A program made the translations under genes and the position numbers. Source: Ficedula albicollis (Eukaryota; Chordata; Aves; Passeriformes; Muscicapidae). From it: a stretch of 64,000 bases of DNA. Location: the NCBI RefSeq assembly GCF_000247815.1, contig NC_021676.1:3377544-3441543 (forward strand). Reading direction: 5' to 3'. How positions within the stretch are numbered: the first letter of the stretch is position 1; each line of letters opens with the position of its first letter. Shown here one piece after another: positions 1-11,246 of this stretch. The notes below the pieces were generated by a model that saw only the letters and a program-made list of their open reading frames with translations, made no database searches and was not told the DNA's origin.

Positions 1-3000
1 TGTAGCTCACTGAATTATGACAGGTATGGCCAGAATGTGCTGAGCCAAGCCTAAGAATAATTTGGAAATGAAAGGCCACTGTAGAATTTTTCAGAATCTA
101 AATAACTACAGGACTCCCATTATGAATCTGCCTGTGATGTTATATTTCAGCTGCAGAACTTCCCCAGGGTCTCAGGAATAAACAATTTAAGTGATGGCAA
201 TCTTGTTGAGCACTGAGAGGAAGCCGTGGCTCCTGCTCATGAGTTCCCAGACATATGGGAAGTGTAAGGAGCTGTGCACACACGTACAATTCCCATGGAA
301 GCTGCCAGGAATGAGCTGAGGTTACCCAGGAATAGAGCTGGGCATGGAGTGTTTGCTGTGACCTTGTTACTACAGCAGTCTCTCAGCTTTTCCTGCCAGT
401 GAGGATTTTGTAATTACAGAGCCACCATCACCTTCCTAATGCAAACATAGCTCCTGCTGTGTCTCCAAAAAATGGGTTAAGCCTTAAAAATGACAGAAAT
501 TAGGATTATCCATGAATATAGCTGCAGATGTGGAGTGGGGTGAGTCTCTCCCCACTGATGATGGGGGTGAGGCTGCTGGAAGTTCCTCTCCTGCTCCCCT
601 TTTCCTCTGTATTTGCAGCAGAAATATTTAGCTACAAACCAAAAGGGTAAAAGCCAAGACAGCAGCACTATTTCTATCTATAGAGATTGTTGGTTTATAG
701 CTACAGAAACCATTAAGCCTCATTGCTTTCCTATTATCTTTATTAGAATTAGATATTGGTAGATCTCCTGCATCCTTAGTGTTCTGTGATTCTAAAGTGC
801 ATAATGCAGGCATTAAAGAACTGAGATTTTTTTTTTGTTTGTTTGCTGCTGTATGTGCTCTTGGGATGATGATAGCTTTTTAAATCTAAAACCAAATAAA
901 CATTTACATCCTTACATAATGCTGCTGAAAACATTTCATGTAGAAGAGTTTAGATTTTTTTTCAGATGAATTTTTAGAATTTTTTCAGCTGTTTTGTGTT
1001 GTTTTTCCCTAATTCAGTTTTACACATTGCTCAAAAATCCATGTTCTTGCTTAAAATAACCCAAATCACACAACTAAATCTTGTTTGTTTTTAATACTGC
1101 TTTTACTTGTGTGATTCACTTGCTGTAGGGCAGCTGTTCTTCACTTAGAGAACTTGTGCTAAGATTGGGAGGGGAAAAACTTGCCAAGGTAAAGGAACAA
1201 AGAGAATAAAAGTTGATATTTTCGATTACACTGATCAAAATATTCAAAACGCCTTTAATAAAAATCATCTCTGTATCTCATCTCTGAAGAGTGTTAGCTC
1301 TGGGTACAAAATACTGTTTTCTCTGGATATGAATGCAGAGTTTAAATCAGTTTCTAGACTTTGGAGAAACAAATCCAGGAGAAAGGGGATGGCAGAAAAT
1401 CCTGCTCAGGGTGGCATCTGCTCTGGTTTTGTGAGCATGTTCTCATAATATGGTGTGTTAACACCATCTGGTGAGCAGGGGCTGGGTGAGTCTGGCCTGT
1501 GCTGTCTCCACATCAAACCCAGATTGTTCCAGCAGTGTTGGAAGGACAAGAACTTGGCCAGGGTGTCCCAGGACTGGCTGCAATTGTTTCTGTTTATGGT
1601 CTTAGTGTTAATCAAAGCTTAATATATCACACCTTCATCTGTAACACCAGGTTGGGTCAACCCCAGATTTTAAGAATTGCAGCTTTTACAAAAATTCTAT
1701 TTATTCTGTATACATGTTCTGTGTCTATAATACACAAGTAAGGTACCTATTGGTTACCAGCCTTTGGACCATTTACAAATTTGTCTTTTCTACCTTAGTG
1801 ACACGTTTCTTATTTTTGTGACTCAGACAACCTGAAGCTTGGGCAATAATCTTCATATGAATATTGATCTGAATGATTCTTGAAAGGACATTTTCATTGT
1901 GACTAAGATTATAGTATTTACTAAAATATAATATTGCCTATGCCACTTTCACTTTGTCTGAAGATTGCTTTGCCTGGTGAAATTAAAAAATTACTTTTAT
2001 CTATCAAAGCCTTTTCCCTGGGGACATACATGCTCTGAATGGAATAAAAGGCAAGGTGAAGAGTAAAAAAATACTGATTGCAGATGAGGTGGCATTTGCA
2101 TGTGCTTTACACATTGCATGTGGCATGAAAGCTTCAATGTCAAAGCTTCATGAGAGTCTATAAACTAAAAACTGGTCCTTAGAAAGCACCACGCCTTCCT
2201 AATGCATTTCTTATTTATATATCTATATATTATAATTTCACAATCACTGAAGATATAACAATGTTTCAAAATGTGGAAAGATGACTTTGAATTCCCTCAA
2301 AAGAAAGGAATGTTTTTACAGGTTTCTGTCAGGTGTATAACCTCAGAATACTAGAAATACTGTGGAGGGTTGGACACTATGTAAGTGAAGGAGATTGTCT
2401 GGTAGTTTGTATGAGCCTTGATAATTATTAAGTGTGAACAATTATGGGATAAGAGAGAGTCCTTTCATTATTGCTATCTAATTTATTTGACATACACTGA
2501 ACTGAATATTTTTTTGCTGGATCTAATAGTATGATGTTTTGCTTTTGAAAGTAATTGATAGTGGCAAAGATAAATATTTTTTGAACAGTAGTTGGCAGCT
2601 TAGAAGATGAGTGTCTTTAATTTACTGCTATTTGTGGTGAATATTCTTGCATTCCACTTGAGTATCTCACATTTAAGTCTGTCCAACTTGAGCATTTCCC
2701 AGGAGGGTTTCACAAACACTTTACTTTTGCTTATTTCAGGATGAGCAGGGATTCTTGCTAACAGCTTCCCCTGTTAGAGCTGCTCTATTCTCATAAATGA
2801 TTAAACACCTCTTTAGCCCTGACTTAGGAACAGGAGCCTGCTTAGACTGTTTAGGGAGTTGAACCTTGAGCACTGCCAATGTGCATGGGTCTGATTCATG
2901 GCCCAGGTGGAATTTGGAATAGAAAAACGCAGTGAATGAAGTCAGCAGTGGTATTTGTCACTTCACTTGGACTTTTAGTGCATGTGCTCTATGCATTTGT

Positions 3001-3902
3001 GGCTGTATTTCCTTTTAAATTATGGCACATTAAGCATCCTCACAGAAATCTGCAGCACCTAGCTGACAATGAAAAGCCACGTGCTCCATGCTCTTCATAG
3101 AAAGGGCTCCAAAGGAGCATAAAACTGCAATTTCTGAACAGCTGGAACTCATCTGAGTTTGCCTGCACCCTGAGCATCAGTTTAGGTTTATTCTTATCCT
3201 TTTCTGTGTTGTTTGCCATCTGAATCAAAATTGATATTAAATATTTGGATGTAGTCTCAAATCCTCTTACATTTCCTAAACAGCATATTACACGACCTAT
3301 TAATGCCACCACTGAATACAATTACACTGGATTCAGCCAATCTCACTGGCTTTATTTCCCTCTTGCAAGCACAGTCAGTGTCTGGCCTTTTGGCTGCTGC
3401 CTTTATAGAACTCTGTCCATTTAGAACTTAGACTCCAGTTAGGATTGAAAAAAAGGTGACACGTTTCTGAATTTATACTTTTTCTTGCCACTCAAGCAAA
3501 GTGTCCTAAAAAAGTAAAATATTTTGTAAATAATGATGTGCTGGCTGCAGTGGCTCATCACCTCTGCCTGCCTGACTCTGTTTAGTACATTTGTCAGGAA
3601 AACAATCATTTCTGTGGGGTTTAGAGTTAAATGCAGCAGTATCCCTGCCTTTCTTGTCTCTTAGTTGTCTCTCTTAACACCATGACCATAAAGCAGAGCT
3701 GAAGAGCAGTAGAAGCATAGAAGCCAAAGGGAAGAAAGCTGTGAATGTATTTTTTGCACAGCACTGTTGTGTATGCTTGTAGCTAAAAAAGCTTCAGGTT
3801 TGGCTGGTGTGACCCAAAAGCAGGGGAACACGATGAAATTTTTCTGGGGGGGGGTGGGGAAGAGTGAGAAAAAGGAAGAAACAGCACCCTTGTGTGGGGT
3901 TT
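1..3902. other. Non-coding stretch, no gene recognised
   Basis: AT-rich sequence with short T and A runs (for example near 825-835) and a TA-rich patch near 2215-2235. The open frames are all under 100 codons, lie on both strands and resemble nothing I know. No splice-bounded exon, RNA gene or interspersed repeat was recognised. Very old unrecognisable repeat remnants cannot be excluded. Confidence 0.6.
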
Positions 3903-3985
3903 GGAACAACCGGGTCTGGTGGAAGTGGAAGGTGTCCCTGCCCATGGCAGGGTTAAAACAAGATGATCTTTAAGGTCCCTTCTGT
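3903..3985 (+). mobile_element. CR1 LINE, 3'-tail fragment
   Basis: This short piece matches the last part of the avian CR1 non-LTR retrotransposon. It contains the typical 'ggtgtccctgcccatggcag' stretch followed by 'agatgatctttaaggtccct', which is the CR1 3' untranslated tail read in the sense direction. About 80 bp remain, so it is a heavily 5'-truncated copy with no coding capacity. Near 3921-3930 a 6-bp motif ('ggaagt' then 'ggaagg') is repeated relative to the family pattern. The 3' end is degraded and lacks the ATTCTATG-type terminal repeats. The family call comes from recognised consensus words, not from an alignment. Confidence 0.85.
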
Positions 3986-6301
3986 GAAACTTCCCTTTAA
4001 CAAGCAATGTATCAGGTAGTTATTAACATAAGGAGTATAATTTCCTTAGAACTGTTCTAGCAGTTATGGATATTGATCTTTTCCGTGCAACAGCAATGCA
4101 GTGTGAGTTTGAAGTAAGTAAAAATTAGGATGTTAATGCTGTAATCTGGCTGGAACCTGTGATATTGAAGTCAGGTCATTTTTGAACTCAGTTCAGTGTC
4201 TGGCAGAGTGGGGGATGCTGCTATTGTCAATACCCTACAGTTTGATCCTGGTTTGAAGTACTTTCAGAGATGCACCAGGGTTTATTAATAAAGATTCACT
4301 TGTTCTTTTATTGATCAGTGGTGCAGATCACACCACCACCATGAATTTACTTGTTAAGCACTAAGCCACCTACATCTAAGCACCACTTAATGAAAGGATC
4401 TCCTGAGTCACAGATCTGGAGGAAAAAAAAATGAAAAGAGTGAGGGACCAAGGATAGAGATAAAACTGGTTGTACCTCCTACAACTAGGAGTACTTGGAT
4501 GCTGAAATCCTGATATTGTGTCTGAAGGAAGGGAAAAATCAAGGAGGGACCATGGTTTAGGGGAAAAAGGCTTGGCTGACCTCTGTGCTGTGCTTTGGAC
4601 ATTGTGTTAGTACATGAGGTAAAACTGGAATGCACAGATTGTAATGCAGGAGTCTCTCTGAGCTCGTTCCTTGACCCCGTGTCCATCTCTGACATTAAAG
4701 TCATCTCTATCAGCTTGGTACTAGTGCAGGAACTAAATAATCTGGGAGAATATCCGTGGTGGGCAGTGATAAGAATTGTTTTACACTCAGAGGGGAAGCC
4801 AAGCTCCTCAGCCCGTGCCCAGCAGCCCTTCAGGGTGGGAGAGGCTCCCAAGGAGTGCAAAGCAGCAAGGCAGAATTCTTTTCTGACCTGAACAGCTGCA
4901 GCTCTTTGCTGTGTTTGCTTTACTTGCAGAGTAAAAGGTGTTTTTTCCCTCTTGGAGGCAATGTCAGAATTGAGCTGTTGGAGTGGTGTGCTGTTCATTG
5001 AGGGCTCCAGGTCCCAGCCTGCCCACAGGCCACGGCTGCTGCTGGTGCCTCAGCACAGCTCTGGGGCTTTGCAGCTCACACAGCACTCCTGAGCAATTGC
5101 AGTCAAAATGGAAAGATGTCCTGAGTTTGAACTCAAAGCATAAAGCAGGAGGTGCTGCCTCACTTTGAGATTTTTTGCATATCACAGATAAAAGTTTTAT
5201 TTGCTGGCCAATATTGAGGAGACTGCAGTGCTAAACATCTCTTGTGTTTAGCACAGCAAGTGCCATTATTACTGAGAATACAACCAGTGTAAGGAGAGTA
5301 TTGAGAATCACAGCTTGTGTTTTTCTCACATCAGTTTAGTATAAAATATCAAACTTTCCCAATAATTTTACATCTCACATTACATCCCAGTGCCATGACT
5401 AGGGCAGTGGAGGGGGGAAGCTGCAGTTAGTGATTTTAATTTCTCTTTTCAATTTAAATGTTGTATCCTGATTTTTCCTGATGTAAAAATAAGTAGGTTT
5501 TGGAAAATAATTGAATTTTAAATTGGGAATTTGGAAATACTATTACAAGCATTTTGTCATTAATATTCAAATATTAATCCTGAAAGACAAGGCAGAAATA
5601 AGTGTCTCTTGAAGGGCAGACAGCATTTCCACCTGTTGATCTTGCTTGCTTTAAGCCATATCTGTTGATAGAGAATCTTAATAATTTGGGATTTCTAGAA
5701 GTGTTGCCCATTTTTAGGCCTTGTCTTTGTGGAGCACTGGAAAACTTGTCTGACAATGCATTCTGCTAAAACTCCAACCCTTGACCATTACAGGCCAGGA
5801 GGTGGTGAGAACATTAATTCTTGAATTTGCACAGACCCACCGAAACAGGCTGAGGAATTCTTGTGACTCTGTGTGATTTTTACAGACCCAGATTTACCAC
5901 CTTTGCAAATTTAGGTTACAGCAGCAGCGATTTTCACTGTCAGTGATTCCATGACAATGTCCAGAGAAAATCTAATCAAGGTGCAAACAAGGATCCAACA
6001 CTGCTTGTGGGAGCTGGCAAAGCATCCAGCTAGAGATTTTTGGATCCAATAAGTGCACTGAGGCATAATAAAGAAATTGATTTAGGTTTTTTTTTTTTAA
6101 GTGCAGCCTCTGATCAAAGAACCCCCATGATAGAACAGATCCAGCAATTTTTCATGTGTCAATGCTTTGATCTCCAATGAGTAAATGCAAAAGAGAATCT
6201 GATGACACATCAAAAGTGCAGCTGCTTGGTATCCTGGGCTGCAGGGCTGTGTGGCAGAGATCTGCCAGCCCCTGCCCTGAGGCTCTCTGGCATTAAGGAC
6301 A
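3986..6301. other. Non-coding stretch, no gene recognised
   Basis: Mostly AT-rich, but 4590-5170 is noticeably richer in G+C and carries overlapping open frames on both strands. The longest is 4408-4998 on the minus strand (196 codons). None resembles a known protein, and having open frames on both strands at once argues that they are a base-composition effect. A perfect 10-bp inverted repeat lies at 5228-5254. No interspersed repeat family was recognised. Confidence 0.55.
5228..5254. repeat. Perfect 10-bp inverted repeat (stem-loop)
   Basis: The left arm 'gtgctaaaca' (5228-5237) is the exact reverse complement of the right arm 'tgtttagcac' (5245-5254), with a 7-base loop between them. This would form a short hairpin in single-stranded DNA or RNA. 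No neighbouring gene suggests a function. One such repeat in 64 kb is not far from chance. Confidence 0.7.
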
Positions 6302-6497
6302 GAGCAGAATCACCAGGTTGGAAGAGACCTTTAAGATCATTGAGTCCAACCCGAGCCCTAACACCTCAGCTAGACCATGGCAGTGAGTGCCACATCCAGT
6401 TTTTTTTTAAACACCCCCAGGAATGGTGACTCCATCACCTCCCCAGGCAGGTGATTCCAGTATTTTATCCCTCTTCCTTTGGTATTTCCTTGCAATA
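6302..6497 (-). mobile_element. CR1 LINE, 3' end, inverted
   Basis: Read on the plus strand, this begins with 'ggttggaagagacctttaag', the reverse complement of the CR1 3' tail. It continues with the usual order of CR1 words: 'gtccaacccgagccctaaca', 'tagaccatggcagtgagtgc', 'ccacatccagt', 'gactccatcacctccc' and 'gattccagtattt'. The element is therefore on the minus strand with its 3' end near 6302 and is 5'-truncated near 6497. Only about 195 bp remain and no reverse-transcriptase coding sequence is present. Many point differences from the family pattern suggest a fairly old insertion. No target-site duplication could be fixed by eye. Confidence 0.93.
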
Positions 6498-8257
6498 ACC
6501 CTTGGCCATCCTCCCCCAGCCCCAGCACTGAGCCTTGCCTTCCCCCAGCCCTGGCACCAGTTATCCTGGGGAATTCTGCATGGCTGAATTCTGTTCTGCC
6601 TCCCCTCATAAACACTCTGTGCATGTGGAATTTATGGCTGGTTAGTTCCTTGGTGTGCCCTCCCAGCTTGAGGGCACGAGGATGTTGTGCTCTGGAAGTA
6701 AATATTTGAGAAGTGGAGCAGCCAAAGGAGGTCAGGTTTAAACATACACATACAAATAAAGGCAGAATTTCCTCAGGATCTGCTTCTCCATGGCCCAGCA
6801 AACAAAAACCAGACATTCTCAAATCTTTATGAACCAAAGTAGCACTTGAATGATTGGATATTCAAACCATGGTCTCTAGATAAATCACTGATGTGTAATT
6901 CATTTAGATTTCCTCTCCAGTCAGTATAGAGAGAAGGACAATTTAGCAATCCTACATTATTCATATAATCTAACTTAGACGTTTAAACTCCCTGAAAAGT
7001 TAAAAAGTGCAATAGAATTTCTAAGAAATGTTAATATGCAGGAGCCAAGAGTTCTACACTGCTGTGGTTTGAAAGTAACTCTAGTTTCTCTGTTGTAATT
7101 GGTACTTTCTAGGGGAAAACTTTCACTGAGACTGGTTTTGGTTAGTGAGTAAAAATAACCTAGAAGGCCCCATGTCTTCTTTTCTCTCTCTTTTTTTCTT
7201 TTCCCTCCAAGGAAATTCTGCCTAAGTGTGCTCTTTCTTCAGTATTTACATTTAAGACAGTAAAAAACTAATCCAGATTAAGTCTCTGAATGCACCTTCC
7301 CTTTATTTTATCCTTATTATGTTCTGTTTCAGTGTGTAAAAAATCAGTTCACAAAATTATAGTTGTGGTTAAACAGGGTTGGGACCTTAATTTCTCTGGA
7401 GGTGTGGCTTCCACTGCCTCTGACCACCTCACCTTTCCACAGGTCACCAGCTTTACTTTGCTTTGGACTTTATTTTTTGGGCAGAGAAATCAGATATTTA
7501 TTCGCCCATGAGCCTGTTTAAGGTAAATTTTCCAACGTTTTTTAGTCTATTTTCTTTTCAGTTCTAAGGCAGAAAGATTGCTGCAGAAATGGATGGAGGA
7601 TGTCAAAATCCTCTTAAAGAAAATTCTGGGCTTATTTTATTTACTTTAATAGCATTTCTCTGATTCACCTTGCATATTGGGAAATACTTAATCCACAGAC
7701 ATGACAGGCTGCAAATGCCTACAAAGTACAGGAAAATAATGATGTTCAAGAAAGCACTCTTTGATAATTGTATTTTAAAATTCAAGCCACACACTGTGAT
7801 TCTGATATTTTTGGTCATTAGTGGAGCAGATTAAAAACAAAACAAAAACATGCATCTGGGAAAGGTAATGAAATATTCTGTTTGATCTGACAATTTCCTG
7901 TTTAACACCTCCACTTTGTGGTATTGATTTCTGTACATCACTGCCTGGATAATAATGTTGTTGAATAAAACAATCCTAACAAAAGTATCAAACCACTATT
8001 TGATGTTTCTGTGAATGTTAAAGTGGCTCCTCTAAAAAAAAAGAAAAAAAATCACATTGATAAGAAAGGGCTTTCCAGCACATTCTGTATTTCATATTGA
8101 AAATTAGTAGAACTCAGGAGAAAAGGTAATTTTTATAGAGTTTTAACCAAAAAAAAAATCTCTCTAAACTCCCAACCCCAACTCTACTTTTACAGCACAT
8201 AGTCCTGCTTGCACAAAGAGACTCCACAATTAAAACAAAGCACAGGAAGTCAATGTT
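6498..8257. other. Non-coding stretch, no gene recognised
   Basis: The first 200 bp are C-rich on the plus strand, directly beyond the truncated CR1. The rest is AT-rich with A runs near 8035-8050 and 8145-8160. No open frame above 80 codons is convincing and no repeat family was recognised. Confidence 0.55.
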
Positions 8258-8297
8258 GCTGCTGTCTTTTGGACTTTGCTGCTGTCTTTTGGACTTT
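8258..8297. repeat. 20-bp tandem duplication
   Basis: Two adjacent identical copies of 'gctgctgtcttttggacttt' occur at 8258-8277 and 8278-8297 with no spacer. This is a small head-to-tail duplication of the replication-slippage type. Confidence 0.97.
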
Positions 8298-10057
8298 TCA
8301 GTGTTTCCCTGGGGATTTTAGGTAGCTGAAAATTAAATTGCTGGAATGCTTGCCGTTCTTACTTTTGTGTTAATCCCAGGGGGAAAATATCTGCTTTCAG
8401 CAAGACAGTCTTTTAATATTTTCAGAGAATAAAAGAAGATGTGGTGTGAATGAGGCACACTTGATCTTCCTCATCCAGGCTCTATTCCAGTGGTGAATTC
8501 TCTGCTTGGGTTACATTTATCTTCTCAGCCTTGTGATTTTTTTTTTTTTTTTTCAACAGAAAGAAGGACTATTCTGTCTTCTGTCCCTTTCCTAACATGT
8601 GCTTGGATTCTCTGGATTTTCTGTTAGAATTCCTGGCCATTCAGACAGAGCTGAGGAAGTTTTCACAGAAATGTGTTTCTGCTCCACGCCTGTGTCTGCC
8701 AGGGCCTGGACAATCCTGGTGACAGACCTGCACTTCTGAGAGATCACAGCTGGCTTTATCACTCTGACTTTCATGATGAAGATAAACTTTAATTTCTTCT
8801 TTTTTTCTTTTTCTTTTTTTTTTCCTCTCCTTTCTTGCTTGAGGTCACTCGAAGATCACAGGTTTTACTGGGAACTCTCCTCTCCCAGCTGTGAATGTTT
8901 TCTCTATTGATCAGAGGTACAAAGGGGAAAATTCACCTTTGGGGCATTGCTGTACCACGTGTAACTAGAATAAACTCTTTTTAACCAGATAGCAATAAGG
9001 GTCATCATTTCTCTACCTACAAGTAACAGAATTATTCACCAAATCCTAAGGTGCTGAATCCATTAAATATTAATTAAAAAGGTGCAGTAGGAATCTGGAA
9101 GTGGCAGCCTGGGCAGTGGTTTTGTTACAGATCCTGGCCTTGTCTTGGACCACAATTTTTCCCAATACTTGAGGTCTGATATGTCACAGGTTGTGTGCCT
9201 GGAAACCTCCCTGCTACAGGGACAAGGCTCCAAAATGAAACTTCAGACTTCAGTTATTATTATTCATTTAATAAGAATTAATATAACTGAAGCAAATTAT
9301 TATTAAGTATTGCAGTTTTAAACATGGATTTTATAACAAAAATACATTTTAACAGCATCATGTAATCTGGCATTGTGGCCTTTCAATCACTCATGAAAGG
9401 GGACACAAGGACATGAGAATTTTACTCTCCAGGCTTCTTTCTTGAACCAGAATTTGCTTCTTCTCTTGCCAGAACACCTGCTGTGGCTGTGAGGTCTGGT
9501 TTGCTCGAAGGAGCAATCACCTTTTGGGATTGCTCATCTTTTGTTTAGTATTTCTCTGCTATAAACTCAGCTGTAGCCAAATTTACTGCTGATCCAAGGA
9601 CTGTGAGATACTAAAATGCATCGTTGATAATCAGAAGGGGAATTTTTTTTTCTAGTTTAATCTTGAAAAAAACCAAATATTTAAAGTTGTTACTTGTACA
9701 AGCAGATAGCATTTGTATATGATGGGACTGGTCTAATCTGTGAAGAACAACAGAAAAATGAAACTTTTCTTGTCTCCCTAGACCACAGACTGTTCTTAGA
9801 AATTTTTTATTAGTTAATGGAGTTCAGTATTTAAAATTAGCACTCTGTAGTCCCACACTGAGGAAATGAGGATGTTTCAGAGAAGCAGAGCTCCCCCTGC
9901 AATGGTGCAAAGGAGGAAACAGACCTGAAAAGAGCATTTGTTTTTGTCTCGCACATTGACACACTCTTTCTGCTTGAAACTGGGTTATGAGCTAAAGATA
10001 GCAGTTTTTATTACTGAGACTGAACTTAGGCTTTGGGGTGAGCCAAGTGCAGCTTCC
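8298..10057. other. Non-coding stretch, no gene recognised
   Basis: AT-rich DNA with a 17-T run ending near 8553 and a pyrimidine-rich tract at about 8790-8840. At 9501-9535 two overlapping small hairpins compete for the same arm: 'ttgctc'/'gagcaa' and 'gagcaatc'/'gattgctc'. No gene or repeat family was recognised. Confidence 0.55.
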
Positions 10058-10340
10058 CAGGAGCTGAAGGGAGTTCAGGAAAGGTGGAGAGAGAGTGTTT
10101 GCCTGGGGGGACAGAGAGCAGGTTTAGGTGGGATATTAGGGAAAAATCCTTCACTGGGAGGGTGGGCAGCCCTGGCAGAGGGTTCTCAGAGAAGCTGTGG
10201 CTGCTCCTGAATCCCTGAAAGTGCCCAAGATTGGACAGGGCTTGCAACAGCCTGGGACAGTGGGAGGTGTCCCTGCATGGCAGGGGTGGCACTGGATGGG
10301 CTTTAAGGTCCCTTCCAACCCAGGCAATTCTGTGATTCAG
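10058..10340 (+). mobile_element. CR1 LINE, 3' end with intact terminus
   Basis: This is the clearest CR1 copy in the window. It begins in the region matching 'gagctgaagggagttcagga' and runs through 'cagagagcaggtttaggtgg', the 'tccttcactgggagggtggg' block, 'agagaagctgtggctgctcc', 'ggacagggcttgcaacagcc' and 'ggaggtgtccctgcatggca'. It ends in 'gggctttaaggtcccttcca' plus 'caattctgtgattc', the CR1 3' terminus. It is 5'-truncated and has a small internal deletion between the 'agagagtgtttgcc' and 'acagagagcagg' blocks. It encodes nothing: the open frames across it, 9938-10210 on plus and 10026-10361 on minus, are incidental. Confidence 0.95.
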
Positions 10341-10368
10341 CACTTCACAAATTAAGGGCAAAAGAGAC

Positions 10369-10574
10369 AGGTAAGAGGACGATTGTCATGTTGAATGTGG
10401 CAGTATCTTTATTCCAAAGAAGAAATAGAAAGGCTTGGTACGATTGTCATGTTGAATGTGGCAGTATCTTTATCCCAAAGAAGAAATAGAAAGGCTTGGG
10501 ATAGGTAAGAGGACGATTGTCATGTTGAATGTGGCAGTATCTTTATTCCAAAGAAGAAATAGAAAGGCTTGGTA
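10369..10574. repeat. Three-copy tandem repeat, A-B-A type
   Basis: Three head-to-tail copies of a unit of about 60-72 bp start their shared core at 10381, 10442 and 10515. Copies 1 and 3 are identical over about 72 bp, including an upstream flank 'aggtaagaggac' and an end 'cttggtac'. The middle copy lacks that flank, carries one substitution (tatcccaaag for tattccaaag) and ends 'cttggg'. The array starts 29 bp after the 3' end of the CR1 copy. No protein is implied. The outer identity suggests two nested duplication events or conversion between the outer copies. Confidence 0.97.
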
Positions 10575-11131
10575 CAAACCCCTTTTTCCTGAGCTAGAGG
10601 CAGAGCTGTGGCTGGCAGGGAAAGGGGTTAAAGGGTTAACCCTGGCATCCACAGGGCTCTGGGGCTCTGCTGAGCTGAGCCTTGCTCAGCCCACGCTCAG
10701 ACAGGTCTGGCTGCCAGGTGAAGACACTGGAACTCTCTGAAGGGCTTCTGTGCTGGTTAACTTTACTCTGACAGGGCAATCATTTCTGAGATTAAAAATG
10801 AGTAATTTAAGGAAAGGACTAAAAACAACTTTGTGGGACACATGTGCATGCAAACAGTGAAATCATATTTGTCTTGGGTTTAGGAGCAGCCTCTGGTCCC
10901 CTTGGGGATCACAGGTGGTAGCACTGGATCTGGCAGAGAAATCTTTCTGTTACCGTGAATTAAAAAATAATCAGTGAATTTAAATCAGATTCCCAGATAT
11001 CTGCAAGGACTTTAATTGGACTAACAAGTGGCTTAGCAGCAGAGTTTAGGGTGAGAGAAAAGAGGAGCCAGACTTAGCAACGCTTTTGCTGTTCCTTAGC
11101 AGATCAGTCAGCTCACATTAAATACTGATCA
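10575..11131. other. Non-coding stretch, no gene recognised
   Basis: 10575-10740 is moderately G+C-rich with short open frames on both strands. The remainder is AT-rich. No gene or repeat family was recognised. Confidence 0.55.
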
Positions 11132-11246
11132 CCAAACTGCTGAGCTGGGTTAGCTGTAAAACATTCTTATGGAGATTATCCTTTCTGTCCAAACTGCTGA
11201 GCTGGGTTAGCTGTAAAACACATTCTTATGGAGATTATCCTTTCTG
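11132..11246. repeat. 57/58-bp tandem duplication
   Basis: Two adjacent copies, 11132-11188 and 11189-11246, begin 'ccaaactgctgagctgggtt'. They differ by a 2-base CA insertion in copy 2 ('aaaacacattc' against 'aaaacattc') and a terminal base. Spacer-free direct duplication. Confidence 0.97.

Noticed and set aside
6370..6837. 155-codon minus-strand frame
   Set aside because: It begins in G+C-rich single-copy DNA and runs into the CR1 tail. No LINE protein motif is present.
9938..10361. Open frames of 90 and 111 codons over the CR1 copy
   Set aside because: They cross the CR1 3' untranslated tail, which does not encode the CR1 proteins.
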